Shown here in pieces: positions 12,818 through 22,673 of a stretch of 28,952 bases of DNA. Numbering within the stretch: the stretch's first letter is position 1; the number at the start of each line of letters is the position of its first letter. Source of the DNA: Bacteroidales bacterium UBA5515. GTDB lineage: Bacteria > Bacteroidota > Bacteroidia > Bacteroidales > P3. The position numbers were made by a program, and so were the translations under genes. The stretch lies in the NCBI GenBank assembly GCA_002423895.1, contig DIOL01000017.1, positions 14,258-43,209 on the forward strand. Direction: 5' to 3'. A model generated the notes under the pieces. That model searched no databases. It had not been told where the DNA came from and was given only the letters and a program-made list of their open reading frames with translations.

Positions 12818-15697
12818 TTACCTCATGACTTCAATCGAGCCATTAAATTCTACATTTTTAGTAGGACCACGTCCAACGAATTTGTAGAAGTAGGTTCCTG
12901 CTGGAGAGCTTGTTTTGTTTGGATCCCAAGCTTCATCATCAGATCTAACATCTTGTATGTAGAATATACGTTTACCATTTCTGTTGTAAATTACCAATTC
13001 ATTGTCTGGGAATGCTTGACCATCAACAAGATTTCTAATAATAAACACATCGTTAATTCCATCTCCATTAGGACTGACTAAGCTAGGGAACATTAAGCTG
13101 TCGTTTATAATTGAAATAACTTTAGTGATTGTGTCGTGGCATTCGTATAAGATTCCACTTGGTCCGTTATTTACTGTATATGCATCAAGAGTAATTAAGT
13201 AATCACCAACAACATTTGCTCCAGGATAAGGTCTCCAAGTATAGCTTGGTTCCAATCCAAAGATATTTTCTCTCAATGGGCTGGTTTTAGCAGCTTGAAT
13301 TTTCCACAAATATTGATTTGTAACATCATAAGGAGTTGTTTGATTTAGGAAGTTTACAGTAGGATTAGTTGAAGAAGGATTTGTAGGTTGCCATCCAAAA
13401 TCAGCAGTAGGAGATTTGTAAACATGAATCATTTGAGGTTGTACAATTGAATCAACACATCCATATTGTGTTCTTACTTTTAGTTTAACATCGTAAGTTC
13501 CATAAGGGAATGAGAAAGTAGGATTAGGTATACTTGACTTAAGTTGACCAACAGTCCATTCAATACTATCTGCGTTTGTAGAATTGCTGATTAGTTGGAA
13601 ATTAAATGGTTCACATCCTTCAAGAATTAGTGGGTCAGTATGGAATGCAGCTAAACCAGCTGGCCTAACTTCAATTAGTATGGTATCTTGCCCATAACAA
13701 CTTATCATACCATTAGTATTAGTTACTTCGGCAATATAAGTCAGAACATCATTTGCATTAGGAGGAGTTGTTATTTGGATTGTTTGAGTTTTTTCACCAG
13801 TTGGTTCCCATAGATATTCAGATGCTCCAGGATTTCCTGCATCAAGAACAGTTTCCAATTGTTCACATATTTGAATATCATCACCCAAATCAACTTGAGG
13901 AGTACATACAACTTCAAGTTTAGTTACGGTATCCCAAACACATAGGAAGTCATCAATAATATGAACGTCATAATTGTAAGAACCGCAACTGTCAATTGGA
14001 GGAGCAAATAGTAGAGATGTATCAGATTTACCAACAATAAATGGCCCATCTATCATAACAGTGTCAATAGGAACTTGGTATTCCCAATCAGCCATTGAGC
14101 CTTGAGATAGAGACATATCCCACCAGCAAACCCAACCATTGTCAGCACCCCAATAATCACAAACTCTAATTTTCCATTCTCCATTCAAAGGACAGCCAAT
14201 TAAGTTGCTGAATCCATTTAAATCTGTTGTTTCCCAACCTGTAGCCATACTTGTTGCTGATTGATTTGGAGTTTGGAAGTATCCAGTAGAGTCAACGATA
14301 TGAGTAGAGTCAATTGGAGAACCCATGTTATTTCCATTTATAACTCCTCTTTGACCATTCAAAAATTGATTTGAAAAACAATATGTCCAGCAAACACCTA
14401 CTGTATTAGAAGAATTATTTGGGTCACAACCACTACTTTGGTCTAAAGCTTGACCTAAAAATGCTCCACCAGAATGAGTAAAATGTTTCAAAACTGCACT
14501 GGTTCCATTAGGACAAACAACCTCAATACTAAGGTCACCAATAAATGAGTGTTCCATGTTTATACAAATACTTAAAATATCGTCAACACTATTAATTACT
14601 GCTCCAGGCATAAATTCAGTAAATGTTACAGGAGATTCATAACATGGAGTAGGGCAGTCAGGCCCGTCAGGAATAAATACAGCACTGTCAAATTTCTGAG
14701 TAGCACCACGCTCAAATAGAATAGAGTCAATCTTAATAGTATTATTACCTTCGTATCCAACGTTAAAAGTAAACACTTGCCCCGAACACATATCTGGAAT
14801 AGGGGAAACTGTTTTAATTGGGTTTTTAGCAATTCTAACACGAGCATCTATTGGGTTTCTACTTCTACAGCCACCATGTAAAGTGTCTAAAATTGTTAAT
14901 CCTAGATCATAACCTCTAACTTCATCCCATTTATGAGAAGCATGATTATCAAAAAGTATTGTATCATATGACATATCTCCATAATTCCAGCTGAATATAC
15001 ATGTTGAAATATCTTGAGGATATCCATATGCACTGTCTGGGAATACTGGTTTTGCAACAAGTTCAATTGAATCATTTTCGCAAATGTCAATTGCTTTATA
15101 GTGAATTAAATTATATCTTACGCTATCAATATATGATGTGTCAGTACAATTACGTATTTGAAAAGGAGTTTTAGTCCCGTCAGGACTGATTTTATTAAAG
15201 TATGTATCCAATGCAGCAATAGGATATTGACAATATGCAACACATTCAACTATAGCCTTAAATCCTGATGCAGTGTTAGCTCCATCAGAAATAATATGAA
15301 CTGTTAAACATCCGCTCGGCTCACTTACATAGGCCATAATAGTTTGTCCAAGTAAATCATTATTTGTGAAAAAAGGAGTATTGCCTGCTGTGCTATGAAT
15401 AGCACCATTTAGTCCAACTCCAGAAAATATTTCAATTTTATCAGAAGGATCAATATCAAATTGGTCAAACCTAAGAGAAATTCTTGAGTTTGGAGTTGCT
15501 GGACAGAATGCTGTCCAATAATTTATACTAGTATCATAATTATTAAATGATCCACCATTATCATACAAAATTGCATCACAAGTGGTTCTTGTCTGCTCAT
15601 GATAAGTAGAATCAAGCTTGTAAATTGTTTGAGCATTAGATAAATTAGGTACGAGATACCAAATTACTAATAGTAAAATTAAAACTAACTTTTTCAT
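12818..15697 (-). CDS. Large T9SS type B (gliding-motility C-terminal) surface protein with CUB-like, P-domain and PKD-like parts
   Basis: A 959-residue exported protein. Residues 1-22 are a signal peptide ending SNAQ. Residues ~25-155 resemble a CUB-type beta-sandwich (ILYDNGGSFNNYD, DKIEIFSGVG, AYVSEPSGCLTVHI). Residues ~355-530 look like a proprotein-convertase P domain: VDDILSICINMEHSFIGDLS, then GEWKIRVCDYWGADNGWVC. PKD/Ig-like segments occupy ~670-800. From ~867 to the end lies the type B sorting domain: SPNGDGINDVFIIRNL, IYNRNGKRIF and PAGTYFYKF. Type B domains send cargo through the T9SS, and related proteins act in adhesion or gliding. No catalytic domain was seen, which is odd for a protein with a P domain. 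It has its own promoter box and a terminator. Confidence 0.9.
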   Translation of the reverse strand: MKKLVLILLLVIWYLVPNLSNAQTIYKLDSTYHEQTRTTCDAILYDNGGSFNNYDTSINYWTAFCPATPNSRISLRFDQFDIDPSDKIEIFSGVGLNGAIHSTAGNTPFFTNNDLLGQTIMAYVSEPSGCLTVHIISDGANTASGFKAIVECVAYCQYPIAALDTYFNKISPDGTKTPFQIRNCTDTSYIDSVRYNLIHYKAIDICENDSIELVAKPVFPDSAYGYPQDISTCIFSWNYGDMSYDTILFDNHASHKWDEVRGYDLGLTILDTLHGGCRSRNPIDARVRIAKNPIKTVSPIPDMCSGQVFTFNVGYEGNNTIKIDSILFERGATQKFDSAVFIPDGPDCPTPCYESPVTFTEFMPGAVINSVDDILSICINMEHSFIGDLSIEVVCPNGTSAVLKHFTHSGGAFLGQALDQSSGCDPNNSSNTVGVCWTYCFSNQFLNGQRGVINGNNMGSPIDSTHIVDSTGYFQTPNQSATSMATGWETTDLNGFSNLIGCPLNGEWKIRVCDYWGADNGWVCWWDMSLSQGSMADWEYQVPIDTVMIDGPFIVGKSDTSLLFAPPIDSCGSYNYDVHIIDDFLCVWDTVTKLEVVCTPQVDLGDDIQICEQLETVLDAGNPGASEYLWEPTGEKTQTIQITTPPNANDVLTYIAEVTNTNGMISCYGQDTILIEVRPAGLAAFHTDPLILEGCEPFNFQLISNSTNADSIEWTVGQLKSSIPNPTFSFPYGTYDVKLKVRTQYGCVDSIVQPQMIHVYKSPTADFGWQPTNPSSTNPTVNFLNQTTPYDVTNQYLWKIQAAKTSPLRENIFGLEPSYTWRPYPGANVVGDYLITLDAYTVNNGPSGILYECHDTITKVISIINDSLMFPSLVSPNGDGINDVFIIRNLVDGQAFPDNELVIYNRNGKRIFYIQDVRSDDEAWDPNKTSSPAGTYFYKFVGRGPTKNVEFNGSIEVMR

Positions 15698-15720
15698 ATT
15701 GCTACACTATTTTTATTTTA

Positions 15721-15728
15721 CAAATATA
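15721..15728 (-). promoter_or_regulatory. -7 promoter box for the T9SS type B gene
   Basis: The minus strand reads TATATTTG, an exact TAnnTTTG match, 24 nt before the ATG at 15697. No clear -33 TTG was found at the right distance. Confidence 0.5.
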
Positions 15729-15877
15729 TAATATTTTTTCTGAATGGAAATAAGTAATGAAAAAAATACTTTTCGATTTCTAAAATCTCATTCAACCATA
15801 TATACAACTAAAATCAAAAAAAAGTAAGTAGAAGAATGTAAAAAAAATGAAAGATCAATTAAAAACAGAAAAAATAC

Positions 15878-15885
15878 TATCTTTG
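15878..15885 (+). promoter_or_regulatory. -7 promoter box for hisS
   Basis: TATCTTTG followed by CA is an exact Bacteroidota -7 match. It implies a leader of roughly 95 nt before hisS, which holds a hairpin and a short ORF. Confidence 0.6.
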
Positions 15886-15911
15886 CAAACTAAACAATAT
15901 ACTCTAAAAAG

Positions 15912-15949
15912 CTTGATTTTTCTTATGTTTAAAAAGCAAGAATTTTTTT
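15912..15949 (+). promoter_or_regulatory. Possible attenuator-like hairpin in the hisS leader
   Basis: CTTGATTTTT (15912-15921) can pair with AAAAAGCAAG (15931-15940) at nine of ten positions, then AA and seven T follow (15943-15949). It has terminator form but is mostly A-T paired and therefore weak. Confidence 0.35.
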
Positions 15950-15965
15950 GAAGTAAATCTTATTG

Positions 15966-15992
15966 ATGAATAAAAAATTTCACAGAAAATGA
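15966..15992 (+). other. Eight-codon leader ORF overlapping the hisS start
   Basis: ATG at 15966 opens a frame encoding MNKKFHRK and a TGA stop at 15990-15992. The stop overlaps the hisS ATG as ATGA, a common arrangement for translational coupling. The peptide holds one His codon. It may be chance in AT-rich DNA. Confidence 0.3.
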
Positions 15993-17341
15993 ATTATAAT
16001 GTAGTTAAAGGGACAAGGGATTTTCTTCCCGAGCAAATGAATAAAAGAAATTATATATTCACTACAATAGAGAAAGTATATCAACTACATGGTTTTTCGC
16101 AAATTGAAACTCCTGCATTAGAAAATTTGTCAACTCTTATGGGTAAATATGGAGAAGAAGGTGACAGGTTAATTTACAAGGTGCTTAATAGTGGGAATTT
16201 TTTAGATAAGGTAGAATTAAATCAAGAATTAGACTACAAAAAACTCACAAATAAAATATCTGAAAAGGGTTTAAGGTATGACTTAACTGTGCCTTTTGCT
16301 CGTTTTATTGTAAATAATAGAAATAATATAACTTTCCCATTTAAAAGATATCAAATTCAACCAGTTTGGAGAGCAGACCGTCCTCAAAAAGGAAGATATA
16401 GAGAATTTTATCAATGTGATGCAGACATTATTGGAAGTCATTCATTATTAAATGAAGTTGAGCTTTGTGAAATTATTGATGAAGTTTTTTCTTTACTTGG
16501 ATTGAAAATAGAACTAAAAATAAATAATAGAAAAATTTTAGCTGCTATTGCTGAACTTATTGGAAAGCCAGATAAGATTGTAGATATAACAATTGCAATT
16601 GATAAGTTGGATAAGATAGGTTATGATAAAGTAATAGAGGAATTGTTGGAAAGAGGATTAACTAATGAAGATATTGAAAAAATTAATCCAATCCTTAATT
16701 TAAAAGGCTCTATTGAAGATAAAATACTTGCTCTGAAAAGACTTTTTATCAATTCTGAAATAGGTCAAAAAGGAATTAGTGAATTAGAAGAAGTTTTTAA
16801 TAATGTCCAAATTCTTAATCTTAGTTTAGATTTAGACTTTGATATAACTCTTGCAAGAGGATTAAACTACTATACTGGAGCAATTTTTGAAGTTAAATGC
16901 AAAGATGTTACAATGGGAAGCATCGTTGGTGGAGGACGCTATGATAATTTAACTGGAATTTTTGGAATGCCCGATGTTAGTGGAGTAGGTATAAGTTTTG
17001 GAGCAGACAGAATTTATGATTGTTTAGAAGAGCTTAATCTATTCCCAGATCAAATATCTGCTTCAACTACAATTATCTTTGTGAATTTTGGTGCTAAGGA
17101 ATCAAAACAATGTCTTAAATATGCAAAGATTTTACGTTCAAAAGGAATTAAAACAGAAATTTACCCTGAAGAAGTAAAGTTACAAAAGCAAATGAAATAT
17201 GCTAATGACAAGAAAATCCCATTTGTTGCACTTCTTGGTGAAAAAGAAATTGAGGAGGGAGTAATTGTTTTGAAAAATATGATTTCAGGAGAGCAAACTT
17301 CTTTAACAATTGAACAGATAACAGATTTACTATACAAATAA
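15989..17341 (+). CDS. hisS: Histidine-tRNA ligase
   Basis: A 450-residue class II aminoacyl-tRNA synthetase that charges tRNA-His with histidine. It opens with KGTRDFLPEQ, typical of HisRS. Motif 2 is at 120-149 (RYQIQPVWRADRPQKGRYRE and FYQCDADIIG). Histidine-binding signatures are LARGLNYYTG (288-297) and GGGRYDN (314-320). The C-terminal ~90 residues form the anticodon-binding domain (SKQCLKYAKILRSKGIKTEI). Length agrees with the family. The gene converges with DUF454, their stops 15 nt apart; a short A/T hairpin there is too weak to call a terminator. Confidence 0.96.
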   Translation: MNYNVVKGTRDFLPEQMNKRNYIFTTIEKVYQLHGFSQIETPALENLSTLMGKYGEEGDRLIYKVLNSGNFLDKVELNQELDYKKLTNKISEKGLRYDLTVPFARFIVNNRNNITFPFKRYQIQPVWRADRPQKGRYREFYQCDADIIGSHSLLNEVELCEIIDEVFSLLGLKIELKINNRKILAAIAELIGKPDKIVDITIAIDKLDKIGYDKVIEELLERGLTNEDIEKINPILNLKGSIEDKILALKRLFINSEIGQKGISELEEVFNNVQILNLSLDLDFDITLARGLNYYTGAIFEVKCKDVTMGSIVGGGRYDNLTGIFGMPDVSGVGISFGADRIYDCLEELNLFPDQISASTTIIFVNFGAKESKQCLKYAKILRSKGIKTEIYPEEVKLQKQMKYANDKKIPFVALLGEKEIEEGVIVLKNMISGEQTSLTIEQITDLLYK

Positions 17342-17356
17342 ATGAAGAGAGAATAA

Positions 17357-17725
17357 TTATTTCTTCTTCTTGGTTTTGTAATTGAGAATGTGAATTGTAA
17401 CTCCTACAGCAATTGCAATTAATAGTATTTTTAGCCATATTTTATCAGTAAAGAAAATTACGCTTGAAATAATACTTAGCCAAAGCATGCTTATACTTAA
17501 AACTTTTATCTTGATTGGTATTGCTTTTTCTTGTTGAAAGTCTTTAATATATTGTCCAAATATTTTATGTTCAATTAACCAATTATGTAGTTTTTTTGAG
17601 CTCTTCAGAAAAAGAAAAGAAGAAAGAAGTAAAAATGGAGTAGTTGGTAGTATTGGCAAGAATATTCCTATTATTCCAAATATTAAACTGAGTAAACCAA
17701 ATAGTTTTAAAATGAATTTTTTCAT
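17357..17725 (-). CDS. DUF454 (YbaN-like) inner-membrane protein
   Basis: A 122-residue protein with a basic start, a long hydrophobic N-terminal region (5-35) containing GIIGIFLPILPTTPFLLLSS, the hallmark of DUF454/YbaN, then FLKSSKKLHNWLIEH and two further membrane segments at about 74-92 and 96-114, ending in a lysine tail. Its function is unknown. The gene starts 1 nt after the murF-alr stop, so it is co-transcribed and probably translationally coupled with it. Confidence 0.88.
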   Translation of the reverse strand: MKKFILKLFGLLSLIFGIIGIFLPILPTTPFLLLSSFLFLKSSKKLHNWLIEHKIFGQYIKDFQQEKAIPIKIKVLSISMLWLSIISSVIFFTDKIWLKILLIAIAVGVTIHILNYKTKKKK

Positions 17726-17726
17726 A

Positions 17727-20213
17727 TTATTCTTGATAGAAAACTCTCTTTACTCTTTGAGAAATTGTTGAGAGAATTTCATAAGGAATAGTATTTAATT
17801 CGTTTGCAATATTCCAAATTGGATATTCCTTTGAGAAAATTATCACCATATCATTTTCCCTGCATTCAACTCCACTTAAATCCAACATACACATATCCAT
17901 ACAAACATTTCCTATGATAGGAACAAGATTACCATTTATCCAAACTCTTCCTCTACCGTTTCCTCTTTGGCGACTAAGTCCATCAGCATAACCTATTGGA
18001 ATAACCCCAATAGTCATTTTCTTCTTTACAACAAATGCTCTTGAGTATCCTACTGTTTCATTTTCTTCTATTTCTCTTTTTAGAATAAGGTGGGTTTTTA
18101 AACTGTGAACATATTCCAATTCCTGCTCTTGAGCAGCACTATCTCCAATTCCATACATTCCAATTCCAAGTCTCACCATATCAAATTGAGCTTCTGGGAA
18201 ACGATTTATTGCAGCAGAATTGGCAATATGTCTAAGAATCTTATAAGGGAAAGCTTTTATTATTTGTTGGCTAAGAGTTTCAAAAGTATTAATTTGTCTT
18301 TTAGTAAAATCATCAAAAAGATGATTGTCTGCTCCAGCAAGATGAGAGAAAATACTCTTTATTCTTATAGTGGGATTTTCTTTTAGTAGTTTTATTAAAG
18401 GTTTAATGTCCTTCTCTTCCATTCCCAAACGATGCATTCCTGTATCAAGTTTGATATGAATATTTAGTTGTTGAGAGTTTCCTATTATTTCGTATTGACG
18501 TTTTTGATCAATGAATTCCTTAAGAATGGAAAGGGAATAAATTTCAGGTTCTAAATTATAATGAAGTAGTTTGTTAAGGTCTTTTGATTGAGCACTCATA
18601 ACCATAATAGGTAGTTTTATATCATTATGTCTAAGTTCAACTCCTTCATCAGCAAAAGCGACAGCTAAATAATCAGTATGCTGTTTGGAAAGTGATTTAG
18701 CTATTTCGTATGAACCAGAGCCATAAGAATGAGCTTTAACCATTGCCATAAGTTTAACATTCTCTTTTAGCTTTTTCTTGAAATAGTTAACATTATGAGC
18801 TAATGAAGAAAGATTTATTTCTAATACAGTTTGATGGGTTTTCTTTTCAAAAAGTCTGCTTATTCTTTCAAACTCAAAACTTCTTGCTCCTTTTATAAGT
18901 ATAATTTGATTATTGAAGTCTTTTAGAGAGAATTCCTTTAAAAAGTCTTGGGTGGTAGAAAATACTCTATTATCTATTGAAAGAAGAGATTTGTATTTTA
19001 AGAAGTCTTCTCCAATACCAACGAGAGCGTTTATTTTCCTATCAATCAATAGACTGTTAATTTCTTTATAAAGTTCTTCTTTAAAAGTATAAGATTGAGT
19101 GATGTCGGATAGTATAGCAGTTTTTTGAGAATAATCCTTTTGTTGATTAAGAAAGTCAAGGGCAAGAGAAAGTGACATTAAATCGGAACTATAACTATCA
19201 TTTATAATTAGATTTTGATTAATTCCTTCTTTAATTTCAAGCCTCATTTCCAAAGATTGGAGACAATTAGTCCTTTTTTTGAGAGTATCTATGTCAATGT
19301 TAAGAGTTAAACATGCGGCAAAAGCATTTATAGCATTTTCAATACTGGCTTTATCAGTAAAAGGAATAGTGAAAAGAGATTCTTCTCCACTATATATATA
19401 ATGTATAATAGAATTACTTTTTTGTTTTTCTACTTTTAATATTCTTAGAACAGCATTTTCATTTTTACCCCAAGTTAGAATTTCTTTATTGCTTCCGTTA
19501 AGTTTATTTTGAATAATATTATGCACATGAATATTATCCATGCAGTATATTATTGTTTTTGAATCTTTAAAAAGTATTAGTTTCTCTTCAATTTTTTCTT
19601 CAATAGAATTAAAGTAAATTTGATGAGCATCCCCTATATTGGTGAAAATTCCTATTTGAGGTTTAATTATTCTTTCTAAAGTTTGCATTTCTCCTTTGTT
19701 AGAAATACCAGCTTCAATAATTCCTAAATTATCATCTTTAGTAAGATTCCATAAAGATAAAGCAACTCCAATTTGAGAATTGTAACTTCTTGGACTTTGG
19801 CAAACTTTAAGATTGTTACCTATTAGTTGAACAATCCATTCCTTAACAATAGTCTTCCCATTTGAACCTGTTATAGCAATAATTGGAGTTTTGAAGAATT
19901 CTCTTTTAAGTCGAGCAAATTCTTGCATTGTTCCAATTGTACTTTCAACCAAAATAAAGGTAGCATCCTCATATTTTTCATATTCCTGAGGTAGATTTTC
20001 CGTGACAAAAACTCTAACTCCACTAAAATAAAGTTCAGCAATATATTTTTGACCATTATCAGAAAGAGTCTTTATTGCAAAAAACACTGTTCCGTCAATA
20101 ATATTTAATTTTCTACTATCAAAGAGAAGATTTTTTACGATGAAATCCTCTCTTTTTGAACCAAAAATCTTAGAATTTATTCTTTCTAAAAAATAACTTA
20201 GTGTAAAATTCAT
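17727..20213 (-). CDS. Bifunctional UDP-MurNAc-tripeptide:D-Ala-D-Ala ligase / alanine racemase
   Basis: A fused MurF-Alr enzyme of 828 residues with this start. The N-terminal half is a Mur ligase that adds D-Ala-D-Ala to the peptidoglycan precursor: P-loop GSNGKT at 116-121, and IIEAGISNKGEM. The C-terminal ~365 residues are a PLP alanine racemase: EINLSSLAHNV, then VKAHSYG with PLP Lys493, the catalytic-Tyr region ETVGYSRAF, and VIPIGYADGLSRQRG with NVCMDMCMLDL. One chain thus makes D-alanine and consumes D-Ala-D-Ala. The fusion is typical of Bacteroidota. A longer frame opens at a TTG (20234) but that codon lies inside the -7 box (20232-20239), so ATG 20213 or 20219 is preferred; the former gives MNFTLSYFLERI, which suits the family. 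Confidence 0.93.
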   Translation of the reverse strand: MNFTLSYFLERINSKIFGSKREDFIVKNLLFDSRKLNIIDGTVFFAIKTLSDNGQKYIAELYFSGVRVFVTENLPQEYEKYEDATFILVESTIGTMQEFARLKREFFKTPIIAITGSNGKTIVKEWIVQLIGNNLKVCQSPRSYNSQIGVALSLWNLTKDDNLGIIEAGISNKGEMQTLERIIKPQIGIFTNIGDAHQIYFNSIEEKIEEKLILFKDSKTIIYCMDNIHVHNIIQNKLNGSNKEILTWGKNENAVLRILKVEKQKSNSIIHYIYSGEESLFTIPFTDKASIENAINAFAACLTLNIDIDTLKKRTNCLQSLEMRLEIKEGINQNLIINDSYSSDLMSLSLALDFLNQQKDYSQKTAILSDITQSYTFKEELYKEINSLLIDRKINALVGIGEDFLKYKSLLSIDNRVFSTTQDFLKEFSLKDFNNQIILIKGARSFEFERISRLFEKKTHQTVLEINLSSLAHNVNYFKKKLKENVKLMAMVKAHSYGSGSYEIAKSLSKQHTDYLAVAFADEGVELRHNDIKLPIMVMSAQSKDLNKLLHYNLEPEIYSLSILKEFIDQKRQYEIIGNSQQLNIHIKLDTGMHRLGMEEKDIKPLIKLLKENPTIRIKSIFSHLAGADNHLFDDFTKRQINTFETLSQQIIKAFPYKILRHIANSAAINRFPEAQFDMVRLGIGMYGIGDSAAQEQELEYVHSLKTHLILKREIEENETVGYSRAFVVKKKMTIGVIPIGYADGLSRQRGNGRGRVWINGNLVPIIGNVCMDMCMLDLSGVECRENDMVIIFSKEYPIWNIANELNTIPYEILSTISQRVKRVFYQE

Positions 20214-20231
20214 ACTCATGATAAATATCTG

Positions 20232-20239
20232 CAAAGTTA
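20232..20239 (-). promoter_or_regulatory. -7 promoter box for murF-alr
   Basis: The minus strand reads TAACTTTG followed by CA, an exact TAnnTTTG match. The predicted transcript would begin only about 6-12 nt before the ATG codons at 20219 and 20213, so the message is nearly leaderless. Confidence 0.6.
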
Positions 20240-20334
20240 TACCTTTTTAGAACTTACGACACATTTAAGTCTCGAAAAAATGACAGAATAAAAAAATATT
20301 CAACAAATAATTTCTTTATATCAAAGATACTAAG

Positions 20335-20342
20335 TAACTTTG
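20335..20342 (+). promoter_or_regulatory. -7 promoter box for gdhA
   Basis: TAACTTTG is an exact -7 match, 63 nt before the gdhA ATG. It is divergent from the murF-alr promoter about 100 bp away. Confidence 0.6.
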
Positions 20343-20350
20343 TAGTCTCA

Positions 20351-20370
20351 AATTTCAATGTTTTGAAATT
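20351..20370 (+). promoter_or_regulatory. Stem-loop in the gdhA 5' leader
   Basis: AATTTCAA (20351-20358) and TTGAAATT (20363-20370) form a perfect 8-bp stem with a TGTT loop, near the predicted 5' end of the mRNA. It could protect the message; this is only an inference from position. Confidence 0.4.
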
Positions 20371-20405
20371 GAAAAAAATAACTAATAACATTAAATAAAT
20401 ACATT

Positions 20406-21740
<1,335 letters not shown>

Positions 21741-21767
21741 GATATTTAATCAACAGAATAAAATACT

Positions 21768-21797
21768 AAAGCGTCTCAAAACTCGGACGCTTTTTTT
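21768..21797 (+). terminator. Rho-independent terminator of gdhA
   Basis: AAAGCGTC (21768-21775) pairs with GACGCTTT (21786-21793) across a 10-nt loop, and the run of seven T ends at 21797. It lies 27 nt after the gdhA stop. Confidence 0.85.
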
Positions 21798-21825
21798 GTG
21801 CATATTAATTTAATTTTTACCTTTG
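21796..21825 (+). promoter_or_regulatory. Promoter of the nuclease/MBL gene pair
   Basis: TTG (21796-21798) and TACCTTTG (21818-21825) are separated by 19 nt, the ideal spacing of the Bacteroidota -33/-7 promoter. It is the best complete promoter match in the window. Its -33 element begins within the last T residues of the gdhA terminator. The ATG is 26 nt after the -7 box. Confidence 0.7.
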
Positions 21826-21851
21826 TTGAATTAATAATTTATCCTTTTTAT

Positions 21852-22673
21852 ATGGAAAGTGGAATATTCAATTCATTTAATGAGAACTCTAAGCTATTTG
21901 AATTTATAGAAAAAGAACAACCTATTTGGTGGAACAATATAATATCTGATCAAGAATTGTATGTTGAACTTAGAAAGGATAATTATATTAATGTATATTA
22001 TTATGGAGGTTGCGTTGCAAAGATTTGGTTTGATAAAGATATTAAAGCAGAAACTCATTATAAATATTTAAAACAAACTGATTCAAATAAAATATACGTA
22101 GATTGTTTAATTGAACTTGAATCTAAAATAGAAATAGACAAAATTAAAAAACGAATCAAAGAAGTTTATCTCAAAGAAGAGAATAAACTAAAGGAAAAGG
22201 AAATACAAGGCAGATTAATATTTTCATCAAGAAATAAATACATTGATTCTGAATTTGCTTATAATAAAGATAATAAGTTGAGATTTGATTTAGTTTCTTT
22301 AGAAAATGGAGTAATAACTTATGTTGAATTAAAACTAATTGGAGACAAAAGATTGACACATAAAAAGGATAATCAATTAGAAATAATAACTCAAATGAAT
22401 AAATACTCAGAGTTTATTGAAGATTATAAAGATGAAATAATCCCTTACTATCAAAAACTCTTATCAGTCAAGAAACGATTATCAATCATTAATGAAATTC
22501 CACAAATAACAAGCGTTAATCCAGAACCACTATTACTTATATACAATTCATACACTAAATTAAGCAAAGGAAAGCAAGATAGAATCAATAATATTAAAAG
22601 TAGTTTTACAGGTGTAACTTTTAAATGTCAATTTTTTAAGGAAATAAGAAAAAATGGAAATAATAATTCATAG
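21852..22673 (+). CDS. PD-(D/E)XK nuclease-like protein of unknown function
   Basis: A 273-residue protein, no signal peptide. Residues 1-120 form a first region with PIWWNNIISDQELYVELRKD and NYINVYYYGG, followed by a charged helix (95-118, K/E rich). Residues ~125-195 fit a PD-(D/E)XK core: Glu134 in a helix, Asp146 (LRFDLVS), Glu159-x-Lys161 (TYVELKLIG) on the next strand, then a helix with Gln175, Gln181 and Tyr185, the order usual in RecB-like and restriction-type nucleases. The tail ends in a basic region. It overlaps the next gene by 20 nt, so the two are translationally coupled. A longer frame opens at GTG 21798 but would start inside the terminator and promoter, so ATG 21852 is chosen. 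The substrate is unknown; nuclease activity is inferred from motifs. Confidence 0.75.
   Translation: MESGIFNSFNENSKLFEFIEKEQPIWWNNIISDQELYVELRKDNYINVYYYGGCVAKIWFDKDIKAETHYKYLKQTDSNKIYVDCLIELESKIEIDKIKKRIKEVYLKEENKLKEKEIQGRLIFSSRNKYIDSEFAYNKDNKLRFDLVSLENGVITYVELKLIGDKRLTHKKDNQLEIITQMNKYSEFIEDYKDEIIPYYQKLLSVKKRLSIINEIPQITSVNPEPLLLIYNSYTKLSKGKQDRINNIKSSFTGVTFKCQFFKEIRKNGNNNS

Noticed and set aside
12749..13081. Plus-strand open frame of 110 codons across the end of the T9SS type B gene
   Set aside because: It lies antisense over the conserved sorting domain, begins inside the terminator region, and its translation shows no domain or sensible composition.
15886..15988. T-box riboswitch before hisS
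   Set aside because: The leader is too short for a T-box, no T-box sequence was seen, and the group is not known to use them.
17342..17366. Terminator between hisS and DUF454
   Set aside because: Only an A/T-rich inverted repeat around AATAATTATT with mismatched flanks is present; it is too weak to call.
21798..21851. GTG start extending the nuclease-like protein by 18 residues
   Set aside because: The codon lies at the end of the gdhA terminator T-run and the added region covers the -7 promoter box, so it cannot be translated from that promoter.
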